DNA from: Streptomyces fragilis
GTDB lineage: Bacteria; Actinomycetota; Actinomycetes; Streptomycetales; Streptomycetaceae
Reading direction: 5' to 3'
NCBI RefSeq assembly: GCF_003112515.1
Contig: NZ_BEVZ01000005.1
Location: 434,001 to 498,000 of the forward strand
DNA: 64,000 bases
Positions within the stretch are counted from its first letter, which is position 1. Each line of letters begins with the position of its first letter. The position numbers and the translations under genes are program-made. Below are positions 33,475 through 41,616 of the stretch, in pieces. The notes under the pieces were generated by a model. The model searched no databases. It saw only the letters and a list, made by a program, of their open reading frames with translations, and was not told the DNA's origin.

Positions 33475-33523
33475 ACCGGGCCCCGGTCCCGCCCCCTCAC
33501 CAAGGGCGGGACCGGGGCCCGGT
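33475..33523 (+). terminator. glyS terminator: 20-bp perfect hairpin
   Basis: Perfect 20-bp inverted repeat, 33475-33494 and 33504-33523, loop of 9 nt (CCTCACCAA). Located 18 bp after the glyS stop and 4 bp before the stop of the converging VOC gene, so it can serve both. Confidence 0.85.
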
Positions 33524-33527
33524 CGCG

Positions 33528-33935
33528 TCATCGGTCCAGGCGGTGCGCACGGCCCTCGTCGTCGAGGCCGACGGAGCCGTCCGGGCCGTCCGGGCCGTCC
33601 GGGCCGTCCGGGATGACGCAGAACTCGTTGCCCTCGGGGTCCGCCATCACCAGGAAGCCGCCGTCGTCGTACTCGTGCAGCCGGCGTCCGCCGAGCGCCT
33701 CGATCCGCCGCTGCTCGGCGGCGGGGTCGGGGGCGGCGATGTCGACGTGGACGCGGTTCTTGCCCGGCTGCCGGGGCGCCCCGGCCTGCTGGAAGCCCAC
33801 GACGAGGTCGTCCTGGCGGCCCAGCCAGACGTAGGGGCCGGTGCGGCCCGCCACCGGCCGGCCGAGCACCTCGGACCAGAAGCCGGCGAGCCGCTCGGGG
33901 TCGGCGGCGTCCACGATCACGGCCTTGATCTGCAT
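33528..33935 (-). CDS. VOC (glyoxalase-like) family protein
   Basis: A 135-residue protein of the vicinal oxygen chelate superfamily: IKAVIVDAADPERLAGFWSEVL, then NRVHVDIAAPDP and GGFLVMADPEGNEFCVIP. The residues that could bind metal are partly kept (H in RVHVD, E in PEGNEF). Such proteins are commonly uncharacterised, resistance-type or isomerase-like. The start may be ATG 33935 or GTG 33950 (adds MTKTS). The C-terminus is extended by a repeat (PDG)n, from a 9-bp DNA repeat. Confidence 0.8.
   Translation of the reverse strand: MQIKAVIVDAADPERLAGFWSEVLGRPVAGRTGPYVWLGRQDDLVVGFQQAGAPRQPGKNRVHVDIAAPDPAAEQRRIEALGGRRLHEYDDGGFLVMADPEGNEFCVIPDGPDGPDGPDGSVGLDDEGRAHRLDR
33579..33612. repeat. 9-bp tandem repeat in VOC gene
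   Basis: Just under four copies of GTCCGGGCC, encoding (PDG)4 near the C-terminus. In-frame unit length (9 bp) means copy changes do not shift the frame. Confidence 0.85.
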
Positions 33936-34079
33936 GGATGTCTTCGTCACCCCCGGCTTGTTCCCGCAAACGCACTCCGCACGGCCCGTGAGTACCTGCG
34001 CGCGTTCCGCGGGACCGGGTGACCGCCACGGCGTGGCCCCGCACCGCCGGGACCGCAGCCGTGGGCCGGCCGGACGGTG

Positions 34080-34970
34080 TCAGGGGGCGGAGGCGGCGCC
34101 CCGGGCGAACGCGGCGGCATGGTCGGCGGCCCACCGGCGGAACGACCGCGGCGGAACCCCCAGGACGTCGGACACCGCGGAGCTGACGTGGGCCGGCCTG
34201 CCGACCGCCGCGTTCCACGCCGCGAGCAGCATCTCGATCACCGGCCCCGGCGCCTGTCCCCGGCTCTGGCGGCGGAACTCCTGCGGGGTCATCTCCTCGA
34301 ACCGGACGGGGCGCCCCAGGACCTCGCCGATGACCTCCACCTGCGCCGTCTGGGTCAGCGACTCGGCGCCCGTGAGGACGTAGTCGCCGCCGGCGTGCCC
34401 GTCCTCGTACAGGGTCCGCGCCGCGACGTCCGCGACGTCACGGTCGTCGACCGGTGCGGTCTCGGCGGCTCCGTAGGGCCACCGGACGGCGTCGCCCGCG
34501 CGGAGGGAGGGCGCCCACCAGGCCACGGCGTTCGACGCGAACATCCCCGGGCGGATGACCGTCGACTCCACTCCCGTCGCCGCGACGAGGCGCTCCAGCT
34601 CGGCGTGGAAGGCCGCCATGGGGTTGGGCTGCCGGAAGAACGGGTGCGGCGTCCGGTGCGGTGAGGAGAGGAGGACGACGCGCCGCGTCCGGGCCGCCAG
34701 GCGTTCGACGACCGCCTCGGCCGTCGTCGGCGGTGCGGTCCAGAGCAGGAAGACCGCGCCGGCGCCTCGGGCCGCCTCGTCGAGCGAGGCGGGCGCGGTG
34801 AGGTCACCCGTGACGACCTCCACGCCGGGCGGCAACGTGGCCGCCGCCTCCGGGCGACGTGTGAGGGCGCGCACGGGCACGCCCGCGTCGAGGAGGCGGT
34901 CGACGACCGCGCGGCCGATCCGGCCGGTGGCACCGGTGACCAGGACCGGCTGGGCAGGGATTCGTGTCAT
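34080..34970 (-). CDS. NmrA-like NAD(P)-binding protein
   Basis: A 296-residue atypical short-chain dehydrogenase. The Rossmann signature is VLVTGATGRIGRAVVDRL (G-x-x-G-x-x-G), then LTRRPEAA, and VVTGDLTAPASL. No YxxxK catalytic pair is evident in the usual place, as in NmrA-like redox sensors. The start (ATG 34970) is divergent from a TetR regulator 65 bp away, across an inverted-repeat operator, so it is probably the target of that regulator. Confidence 0.87.
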   Translation of the reverse strand: MTRIPAQPVLVTGATGRIGRAVVDRLLDAGVPVRALTRRPEAAATLPPGVEVVTGDLTAPASLDEAARGAGAVFLLWTAPPTTAEAVVERLAARTRRVVLLSSPHRTPHPFFRQPNPMAAFHAELERLVAATGVESTVIRPGMFASNAVAWWAPSLRAGDAVRWPYGAAETAPVDDRDVADVAARTLYEDGHAGGDYVLTGAESLTQTAQVEVIGEVLGRPVRFEEMTPQEFRRQSRGQAPGPVIEMLLAAWNAAVGRPAHVSSAVSDVLGVPPRSFRRWAADHAAAFARGAASAP

Positions 34971-34983
34971 GAGCCGCAGAGTA

Positions 34984-35020
34984 ATGCGTTACCGAGTAAA
35001 AAATAAAACCGGGTAACGAA
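34984..35020. promoter_or_regulatory. Inverted-repeat operator between NmrA-like gene and TetR regulator
   Basis: CGTTACC at 34987-34993 and GGTAACG at 35012-35018, with the wider half-sites ATGCGTTACCGAG and (reverse) ATTCGTTACCCGG. The 18-bp centre is unusually A+T-rich (AGTAAAAAATAAAA). It spans the shared promoter region and fits a TetR dimer-of-dimers site. Confidence 0.7.
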
Positions 35021-35035
35021 TGTTAGGCTCCTCAG

Positions 35036-35638
35036 GTGACAGAGCCGACGGGACTGCGCGCCCGCAAGAAGGCGCGGACCCATGACGCCATCGCCGACGC
35101 GGCGATCGGCCTCTTCCTCGCGCGCGGATTCGACGAGGTGTCGGTCAGCGACATCGCCGCCGCGGCCGAGGTCTCCAAGCCGACGCTCTTCCGGTACTTC
35201 CCGACCAAGGAAGACCTGGTGCTGCACCGGTTCGCGGACCACCAGGGCGAGGCCGCGCGCGTCGTGCGCGAGCGCGGTCCCGGCGTCTCACCGGTGGCCG
35301 CGCTGCACCAGCACTTCCGTGCCGGCCTCGACCGGTACGAGCCGGTGACCGGCCTCAACGACCACCCGGTCGTGGTGGAGTTCCACCGCCTGGTGTTCAC
35401 CACGCCGAGCTTGGCGGGGCGCCTGGCGCAGTACATGCTGGAGGACGAACAGGCGCTGGCCCAGGCCCTCGACCCCGGCCCGGACCTCCCGGCCCGGCTG
35501 CGGGCGGCGCAGGTGATCGCCGTGCGGCGGGTGCTCGCCCGCACCAACTGGCAGCGGATCGCCGACGGACGCTCCGCCCGCGAGGCGCACGCGCAGGCCG
35601 TCGCCGACGCCGACCAGGCCTTCGCCCAGCTGCGCTGA
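35036..35638 (+). CDS. TetR/AcrR family transcriptional regulator
   Basis: A 200-residue repressor. The N-terminal helix-turn-helix is AIADAAIGLFLARGFDEV with VSDIAAAAEVSKPTLFRYFPTKEDLV, which is the standard TetR pattern. The C-terminal ligand-binding domain is mycofactocin/AcrR-like in its length (LEFHRL-type helix). The GTG start at 35036 is immediately after the operator. It probably represses itself and the divergent NmrA-like gene. Ligand unknown. Confidence 0.93.
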   Translation: MTEPTGLRARKKARTHDAIADAAIGLFLARGFDEVSVSDIAAAAEVSKPTLFRYFPTKEDLVLHRFADHQGEAARVVRERGPGVSPVAALHQHFRAGLDRYEPVTGLNDHPVVVEFHRLVFTTPSLAGRLAQYMLEDEQALAQALDPGPDLPARLRAAQVIAVRRVLARTNWQRIADGRSAREAHAQAVADADQAFAQLR

Positions 35639-35657
35639 CGGCCCACGGGGCGCGGTG

Positions 35658-36164
35658 TCACAGGGCACGCGGGATCTCCGCCCAGACGTACTTGCCGAAC
35701 GGTCGCGCGCCCACGCCCCACCGCCCGTCCGTGAGCGCCGCGACGATGTGCAGCCCGTTCCCGTGGTTGCGCCGCCGCCGGTCCGCCGCGCTGCGCAGCC
35801 GGGGGCGGGTGCGGTTCGGGTCGTGGACCTCGATCCGCACCCGGTCCGGGGTGACCCGCACCGTCACGCCGATCAGGTCGTCGTCGCGTGCGCCGTACTT
35901 GACGCCGTTCGTCGCCAGCTCGGACGTCACCAGGCGCACCCGGTCCAGCAGCTCGTCCGAGGGGTTCGGCACCTCCTGGTGGACGCGGTCCACGGCGAAC
36001 CGGCGGGCCAGCGCGACGGACCGTGCCTCGCGGGGCAGCACCAGATCGACGGGGCGTGCGCCCGGCTCACTCGTGAGGCTGATTCGGCGGCGGGGCGGCA
36101 GGGCGGGCGACGCGGCGTTCTCCGGGCGTTCCTGCAGGTGCGGGGGGCTCTGGGGGGTGACCAC
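35658..36164 (-). CDS. ATP-binding regulatory protein (HATPase_c_2, anti-sigma type)
   Basis: A 168-residue protein of the SpoIIAB/RsbW-like GHKL ATPase family, common in Streptomyces. The N-box is VTSELATNGVKYG and the G2-box NHGNGLHIV; the G1-box aspartate is in VRIEVHDPN. It may phosphorylate an anti-sigma antagonist or simply bind ATP. GTG 36164 is set by GAGGAG five nt upstream. It is divergent from the helix-turn-helix regulator, the arrangement of whiJ-like ATPase/HTH/DUF397 loci. Confidence 0.87.
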   Translation of the reverse strand: MVTPQSPPHLQERPENAASPALPPRRRISLTSEPGARPVDLVLPREARSVALARRFAVDRVHQEVPNPSDELLDRVRLVTSELATNGVKYGARDDDLIGVTVRVTPDRVRIEVHDPNRTRPRLRSAADRRRRNHGNGLHIVAALTDGRWGVGARPFGKYVWAEIPRAL

Positions 36165-36270
36165 GGCAACTCCTCTCCGTGACGGAGCGACTACCAAGGG
36201 GGTTCAGCGTGGCCTAGAGTCGGCGGCCTCTCAACTTGGCGAAAAGGGACGGAAGGTTGGTGGCGGTGCC

Positions 36271-37107
36271 GTGAACATCAAGGACCTGAACCCCGAGAGC
36301 TCCCCGGCGGCCGCCTTCGGCGCACGTCTGCGGACCGTGCGGGAGGCGCGCGGCTGGAAGCAGGAGGACCTGGCGGCTCGGATGGAGTACTCGAGCACGC
36401 ACATCTCGTCCGTGGAAACTGGTCGCAAGCTTCCAACCTTGCGCTTCTCGCGCAGTGCCGACCGGGCCTTCGGCATCACCGACAGCGCCGAGTCGTTCGA
36501 GCGGCTGTCGCGTGAACTCCGGCACGGCAGTCTGCTGGAGGGCTTCCCCGAGTTCGTCGCCTACGAGGGCCGGGCCGTGGAGATCCGGCTGTACGAGGTG
36601 GGCGTGATCCCGGGGCTGCTGCAGACCCGGGAGTACGCGACGGTGCTGGCGGAGAGCGCGGTCAGACGGGGAGCCATCAGCCCCGAGCAGGCGGACGAGC
36701 GGGTGTCCCTCGTCGCCGAGCGGCAGGGCGCTCTCGACCGGCGGACCCGCCCGCTGGTGTTCGTGGTGCTGGACGAGAGCTGCATCCGTCGGCCCATCGG
36801 GGACCCGTCGGTCATGGCCGCGCAGTTCGACCACCTGCTGGCCTTCGCGGAACTGCCCAACACGGTGCTGCAGGTCGCCGAGTTCGCCATGGGGGACCGG
36901 CGGCCGTTCGACCTGCCGGTCACGATCCTCACGCTTCCCGACAGGGCGCTCATGTCGTACGCCGAGTCCGCGCAGCGAGGCCATCTGGAGCGGGAAAGTG
37001 TCTCCGTGCTGCCGGTGCTGACGGCCTACCATCAGCTACAGGCCGAAGCGCTGTCCCAGGCGGACTCCGTCGCCTTGATCAGCCAGCTACGAAAGGGCAT
37101 CCCGTGA
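36271..37107 (+). CDS. XRE-family regulator with DUF5753 (Scr1/WhiJ-like)
   Basis: A 278-residue regulator. The N-terminal helix-turn-helix is FGARLRTVREARGWKQ with SSTHISSVETGRKLP. The C-terminal DUF5753 ligand/partner domain starts about residue 85 (YEGRAVEIRLYEVGVIPGLLQT). This family works with small DUF397 proteins to control development and secondary metabolism. GTG 36271 gives a typical length. Its stop overlaps the DUF397 start by 4 bp (GTGA), so the pair is coupled. Confidence 0.92.
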   Translation: MNIKDLNPESSPAAAFGARLRTVREARGWKQEDLAARMEYSSTHISSVETGRKLPTLRFSRSADRAFGITDSAESFERLSRELRHGSLLEGFPEFVAYEGRAVEIRLYEVGVIPGLLQTREYATVLAESAVRRGAISPEQADERVSLVAERQGALDRRTRPLVFVVLDESCIRRPIGDPSVMAAQFDHLLAFAELPNTVLQVAEFAMGDRRPFDLPVTILTLPDRALMSYAESAQRGHLERESVSVLPVLTAYHQLQAEALSQADSVALISQLRKGIP

Positions 37108-37313
37108 CGACCGAATCCCCTCGTTGGGTCACGTCCTCCTACAGCAACAACGGCGGCCAGTGCGTCGAGGTCGCCGTGAACCTCGTCCCCTCCCGCGGCG
37201 TCGTGCCGGTGCGGGACTCCAAGGACCCCGCCGGCGCGGTCCTGTCCCTCCCCGCCGCCGCGTTCTCCGCCTTCGTCGCGGGCGTCAAGGCGGACGCGTT
37301 CCGCACCGTCTGA
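37104..37313 (+). CDS. DUF397 small protein
   Basis: A 69-residue protein with the family blocks WVTSSYSNNGGQCVEVA and VRDSKDPAG, then the Phe-rich tail LPAAAFSAFVAGVK. DUF397 proteins are partners (antidotes or modulators) of the adjacent DUF5753 helix-turn-helix regulator. Coupled by a 4-bp overlap. Confidence 0.93.
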   Translation: MTTESPRWVTSSYSNNGGQCVEVAVNLVPSRGVVPVRDSKDPAGAVLSLPAAAFSAFVAGVKADAFRTV

Positions 37314-37441
37314 CCGGACCTTCCCGCGAGGCCCCGCCGTGTACGCGACGCGGCGGGGCCTCGACGGCGTGAAAGCGTCCACGGTCGCCGGAGTGTCCAA
37401 CTAACCTGTTGTTCCTGCTCCATCGAGGCTGGGGGGACGTC

Positions 37442-37882
37442 ATGTTGGTGGAGGGGCTCGTCGCTGTCGCGGCCGCCGGGGGCGGTGCGATCGTGCAGGC
37501 TGCGGGAACGGACGCGTGGACCGGGATCCGTGGCGGTTTCGCGCGGCTCTTCGGGCGCGGGGAGACCGGACGCGAGCAGGTGGAGCTGGAGCGCCTGGAC
37601 CGGACGCGGGCGGTGCTGGGCGCGGCGCAGGACGGCGCCGAGGCGGAACGGGTGCAGATCGCGCAGGTCGCCCGGTGGCAGACCCGTCTGGAGGCCCTGC
37701 TCGAGGAGCTGGCCGAAGCGGAACGAGAGAGGGCCGTCGCCGAGGTGCGGGCGCTGGTCGCGCAGGCCGAGGCCGCCGCGCCCGCGCAGGCCGTGCACAA
37801 CGACTTCCGCGGCGCGACGTTCACCCGCAGCCAGGTCCTCGGCAGCGGCACCATGACCGTGAACAACCACCACGACGAGTAG
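37442..37882 (+). CDS. Small helical protein with C-terminal amyloid-signalling-like motif (putative Bell-type effector)
   Basis: A 146-residue protein. The N-terminal hydrophobic stretch (residues 2-22, LVEGLVAVAAAGGGAIVQAA) precedes DAWTGIRGGFARLFGRG and a charged helical/coiled-coil region to about residue 112. Residues 117-142 hold the motif NDFRGATFTRSQVLGSGT, repeated almost identically at the N-terminus of the next gene. This layout (membrane-active helical domain plus C-terminal motif, beside an NLR) matches the effector in bacterial amyloid-signalling (BASS/Bell) pairs. The effector role is inferred. Start ATG 37442 gives MLVEG; the frame opens at 37409. Gap to NLR 9 bp. Confidence 0.75.
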   Translation: MLVEGLVAVAAAGGGAIVQAAGTDAWTGIRGGFARLFGRGETGREQVELERLDRTRAVLGAAQDGAEAERVQIAQVARWQTRLEALLEELAEAERERAVAEVRALVAQAEAAAPAQAVHNDFRGATFTRSQVLGSGTMTVNNHHDE

Positions 37883-37891
37883 GGCCGCGGG

Positions 37892-40414
37892 GTGGGCGGC
37901 AAGAACGGCGCCAAGCGCAAGGGGAAGAAGGGCAGCAAGGCGCAGGGGTCCGGACAAGGGCTGCCGGGTCGTGCCGTCCGCAACGACTACCGGCGGGCCG
38001 GGTTCACGGACAGCCAGGTAGTCGGACAGGGCACCCTGAAGATCAAGAACGTCCAGCGCTTCGCCCCGGTGCCCACCGCGCTGGACGCCCTGCCGCGGCT
38101 CCCGGCCGGGTTCACCGGGCGGGAGGACGACGTCGCCTTCACGCTGGGAGTGCTGGATCCCGATCGCCCCGACGACAGCCCCGCGACGGCCGTGCTGTCG
38201 GGCTGGGGCGGAGTCGGGAAGACCACGCTCGCATACGCCGCCGGGCACGCCGCGCAGAAGCGGGGCTGGTTCACCGGTGTCCTGCTGATCGACCTGCGCG
38301 GCTACGACTCCCACCCCGTCCAGGCCGACGACGCCCTGGAGGCGTTCCTCCTCTCGCTGGGCGTGCGGCCCAAGCACCTTCCTCCGCCGGGCCCGGTGCG
38401 CGAAACCCTGTACCGCTCGCTGCTCAGTGACCGCCAGGAAGCGGGGCAGCGGCTGCTGGTCGTCGCCGACAACGCCTCCCGGGCGGCGCAGGTCGAGCCG
38501 CTGGTGCCGCCCGGGCAGCACGGCATGCTCGTCACCTCCCGGCACCGCCTGGCGGGGCTCGGCCGGATGCGGACCGTCAACCAGCTCCGGCCCCAGGACG
38601 CCGTCGCCCTGCTGGACGCGGCACTGCGGAGCAACGACCCCGACGACCCGCGCGTGCAGGAGGACCCGCGGGCGGCCGAGCGGGTCGCCCTGGCGTGCGG
38701 GTACCTGCCGCTCGCCCTGCAGATCACCGCGGCACTGCTGGTCCAGGACCCCAGCCAGCCGCTGTCCGAGCGCGCCGACGCCCTCACCCGGGCGGAAGGC
38801 GTCCTGGACGGGCTGGACGACGGGGAACGCAGTCTGCGCTCGGTCTTCGGGCAGTCCCTCCAGCGCCTGCTGCCCCAGGAGCAGGATCTGTTCCGTCTGC
38901 TCTCCCTGAACCCGGGACCCGACGTCTCCACCGCCGCCGCCACCGTCCTGGCCGGCCAGCCCCAGCCGGCCACCGAGCGCCTCCTCGGCAGACTGGCCGC
39001 CAGCCACCTCGTCGAACGCAACCCGGCCGCCCGTGACCGCTGGCAGATGCACGACCTGCTGCGCGCCTACTCCCACGAGCAGGCACAGGGCGTCACCGCA
39101 CGGGGCCGCGACGCCCGCCGCCGCTACGAGAAGGCCCGTGCCCACCTCATCGACCACTACGTCGACCACGCCAAGGCCGCCGCCACCCATCTCGACCCGC
39201 CCGGCAGTCCGGTGTCTCCCCGGTTCTCCGGCAGGGAACAGGCGCTGAGGTGGTTGGACTCCGAACGCGAGAACCTCATCGCAGCCGCCCGCACCACTCC
39301 CCTCGTCGGTCGAAGTCTCGGCTTCACGCTCCCCACCTACCTGAGACTGCGCCGTCGTCTCCAGGACTGTGTGGCGGTGTGCTCCCTCGCCCTTGATGCG
39401 TGCAAGGTCATCGAGGACCCTCACAACGAGGCTGTCGCCTGGAACAACCTCGGTACCGCGCTGCGTGAACTGCGGCGCTTCGAGGAGGCGCTGGAAGCGC
39501 ACACGACCGGCCTCGGCCTCCACCGGAAGACCGGCAACACCGACGGCCAAGCCGTGGCCTGGAACAACCTCGGTAACGCCCTCCGTCCACTGCGGCGCTA
39601 CGAGGAGGCGCTGCACGCGTACACGACCGCCCGGGGCCTCCACCAGAAGACCGGCAGCGCGAACGGCGAGGCCAAAGTCCTGAACAATCTCGGCGGCGCG
39701 CTGCACGACCTGGGGCGCTTCGAGGAGGCGCTGCAGGTGCACACGACCGGCCTCGGCCTCCACCGGAAGACCGGCAACACCGACGGCCAAGCCGTGGCCT
39801 GGAACAACCTCGGCGGCGCGCTGCACCACCTGGGGCGCTTCGAGGAGGCGCTGCAGGCGTACACGACCGCCCGTGGCCTCTACCAGGAGACCGGCGACGC
39901 GCACAGCGAGGCGGCGGTCCGGAACAACCTCGGCAGCACACTCGGTGCACTGGGGCGCTTCGAGGAGGCGCTGCAGGCGTACACGACCGCCCGTGGCCTC
40001 TACCAGGAGACCGGCGACACCCACGGCGAAGCCGTGGTCCGGAGCAACCTCGGCACCGCCCTGCGGGGCCTGGAGCGCTTCGAGGAGGCCGTCGAGGCCG
40101 GGCAGCGCGCTGCCGGCATGCTTGCCGCGACGCAGGACTGGTTCAGCACCGGTGAGGCATGGTGCGAGCTGGCCACGACCCTGGCTCTCGCCGGCGCGGA
40201 CGGGACCCGGGTACGTGACGCGTGGCACGAGTCCGCCTCGGCGTACGCGCGGGCGGGGGCGGAGGAGGAGGCAGCCGTCTCCCGTGCGCATGCGGAGGGT
40301 GCGGACGCCCGGGATGCCGCAGCCGACACGGGCGACGCGACCGCCCCGGACGACCGGGGCGGCGCGGACGACCCGGCCGACCGGGACGGGGCTCCCGGCG
40401 GACGACCGGACTGA
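37892..40414 (+). CDS. NLR-like STAND ATPase: amyloid-like motif, NB-ARC, TPR repeats
   Basis: An 840-residue signal-transduction ATPase. A Lys-rich tail (1-22) leads into the motif at 28-53 (NDYRRAGFTDSQVVGQGT), then NB-ARC: Walker A GWGGVGKTT (104-112), Walker B LLVVADN (~188-194), GLPLAL-type motif as GYLPLAL, and MHD (WQMHDLLRAY). From about residue 515 there are about seven TPRs of 40 residues, nearly identical at DNA level. The architecture is that of an NLR, in which TPR ligand binding triggers ATP-dependent oligomerisation. Cognate effector is the small upstream gene. An Asp/Gly-rich tail ends the protein. GTG 37892 lies 9 bp after the upstream stop. Confidence 0.85.
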   Translation: MGGKNGAKRKGKKGSKAQGSGQGLPGRAVRNDYRRAGFTDSQVVGQGTLKIKNVQRFAPVPTALDALPRLPAGFTGREDDVAFTLGVLDPDRPDDSPATAVLSGWGGVGKTTLAYAAGHAAQKRGWFTGVLLIDLRGYDSHPVQADDALEAFLLSLGVRPKHLPPPGPVRETLYRSLLSDRQEAGQRLLVVADNASRAAQVEPLVPPGQHGMLVTSRHRLAGLGRMRTVNQLRPQDAVALLDAALRSNDPDDPRVQEDPRAAERVALACGYLPLALQITAALLVQDPSQPLSERADALTRAEGVLDGLDDGERSLRSVFGQSLQRLLPQEQDLFRLLSLNPGPDVSTAAATVLAGQPQPATERLLGRLAASHLVERNPAARDRWQMHDLLRAYSHEQAQGVTARGRDARRRYEKARAHLIDHYVDHAKAAATHLDPPGSPVSPRFSGREQALRWLDSERENLIAAARTTPLVGRSLGFTLPTYLRLRRRLQDCVAVCSLALDACKVIEDPHNEAVAWNNLGTALRELRRFEEALEAHTTGLGLHRKTGNTDGQAVAWNNLGNALRPLRRYEEALHAYTTARGLHQKTGSANGEAKVLNNLGGALHDLGRFEEALQVHTTGLGLHRKTGNTDGQAVAWNNLGGALHHLGRFEEALQAYTTARGLYQETGDAHSEAAVRNNLGSTLGALGRFEEALQAYTTARGLYQETGDTHGEAVVRSNLGTALRGLERFEEAVEAGQRAAGMLAATQDWFSTGEAWCELATTLALAGADGTRVRDAWHESASAYARAGAEEEAAVSRAHAEGADARDAAADTGDATAPDDRGGADDPADRDGAPGGRPD
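39420..40110 (+). repeat. 120-bp tandem repeats encoding TPRs
   Basis: About six copies of a 120-bp unit (40 residues) in the NLR gene. 39499-39573 and 39739-39813 are identical over 75 bp. 39841-39898 and 39961-40018 are identical over 58 bp. High identity at silent positions points to recent duplication or gene conversion. Confidence 0.88.
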
Positions 40415-40456
40415 AGGCGTTCCCGCCCCACCCCCGCGGTGAGGGACAATGGGGCA

Positions 40457-41596
40457 ATGCCCACGCCCGTCACCCCTCTGCAGATCGGCCCGCACACCGT
40501 CCAGCCGCCGGTGGTGCTCGCCCCCATGGCCGGAATCACCAACGCGCCCTTCCGCACCCTGTGCCGGGAGTTCAGCGCCGGCAAGGGCCTGTTCGTCAGC
40601 GAGATGATCACCACGCGCGCGCTGGTCGAGCGCAACGAGAAGACCATGCAGCTGATCCACTTCGACGCGAGCGAGAAGCCGCGGTCGATCCAGCTGTACG
40701 GCGTGGACCCGGTCACCGTGGGCAAGGCGGTCCGGATGATCGTCGACGAGGACCTCGCCGACCACATCGACCTGAACTTCGGCTGCCCGGTGCCCAAGGT
40801 GACCCGCAAGGGCGGCGGCTCGGCGCTGCCGTACAAGCGGAACCTGCTGCGCTCCATCCTGCGCGAGGCGGTCTCCGAGGCCGGGGCGCTGCCGGTCACG
40901 ATGAAGATGCGCAAGGGCATCGACGACGACCACCTCACCTACCTGGACGCCGGCCGCATCGCCGTGGAGGAGGGCGTCACCGCCATCGCCCTGCACGGCC
41001 GCACCACCGCCCAGCACTACGGCGGCACCGCGGACTGGGACGCCATCGCGCGGCTCAAGGAGCACGTGCCGGAGATCCCGGTGCTGGGCAACGGCGACAT
41101 CTGGTGCGCCGAGGACGCGCTGCGGATGGTCCGCGAGACGGGCTGCGACGGCGTGGTCGTCGGCCGCGGCTGCCTGGGCCGCCCGTGGCTCTTCGCCGAC
41201 CTGGTCGCCGCCTTCGAGGGCCGCGAGGACCGGGTCGCCCCCACCTTGCGCGAGGTCGCCGACGCGATGGTCCGGCACGCCACCCTGCTCGGCGAGTGGA
41301 TCGGCGACGAGGCCCGCGGCGTCATCGACTTCCGCAAGCACGTCGCCTGGTACCTCAAGGGCTTCGCGGTCGGCTCCGAGATGCGCAAGCGCCTGGCGGT
41401 CACCTCGACGCTCGCCGACCTGCGCGCCGGGCTCGACGAGCTGGACCTCGACCAGCCCTGGCCGGTCGGGGCCGACGGCCCGCGCGGCCGCACCTCCGGC
41501 AACAACCGGGTCGCCCTGCCCGACGGCTGGCTCGACGACCCCTACGACTGCTCCGGCGTCACCGCCGACGCGGAATCCGACACCTCCGGCGGCTGA
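40457..41596 (+). CDS. dusB: tRNA-dihydrouridine synthase DusB
   Basis: A 379-residue FMN-dependent TIM-barrel enzyme that reduces uridine to dihydrouridine in tRNA. VLAPMAGITNAPFR is the N-terminal FMN block, DLNFGCPVPKVTRKGGGSAL carries the catalytic Cys, and ALHGRTTAQHYGG and GVVVGRGCLGRPW complete the FMN site. ATG 40457 is chosen over 40439 (adds 6 residues). It follows the NLR gene by 42 bp and may be independent of it. Confidence 0.95.
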   Translation: MPTPVTPLQIGPHTVQPPVVLAPMAGITNAPFRTLCREFSAGKGLFVSEMITTRALVERNEKTMQLIHFDASEKPRSIQLYGVDPVTVGKAVRMIVDEDLADHIDLNFGCPVPKVTRKGGGSALPYKRNLLRSILREAVSEAGALPVTMKMRKGIDDDHLTYLDAGRIAVEEGVTAIALHGRTTAQHYGGTADWDAIARLKEHVPEIPVLGNGDIWCAEDALRMVRETGCDGVVVGRGCLGRPWLFADLVAAFEGREDRVAPTLREVADAMVRHATLLGEWIGDEARGVIDFRKHVAWYLKGFAVGSEMRKRLAVTSTLADLRAGLDELDLDQPWPVGADGPRGRTSGNNRVALPDGWLDDPYDCSGVTADAESDTSGG

Positions 41597-41616
41597 CGGC
41601 GACGGGGCCCCGCCCC

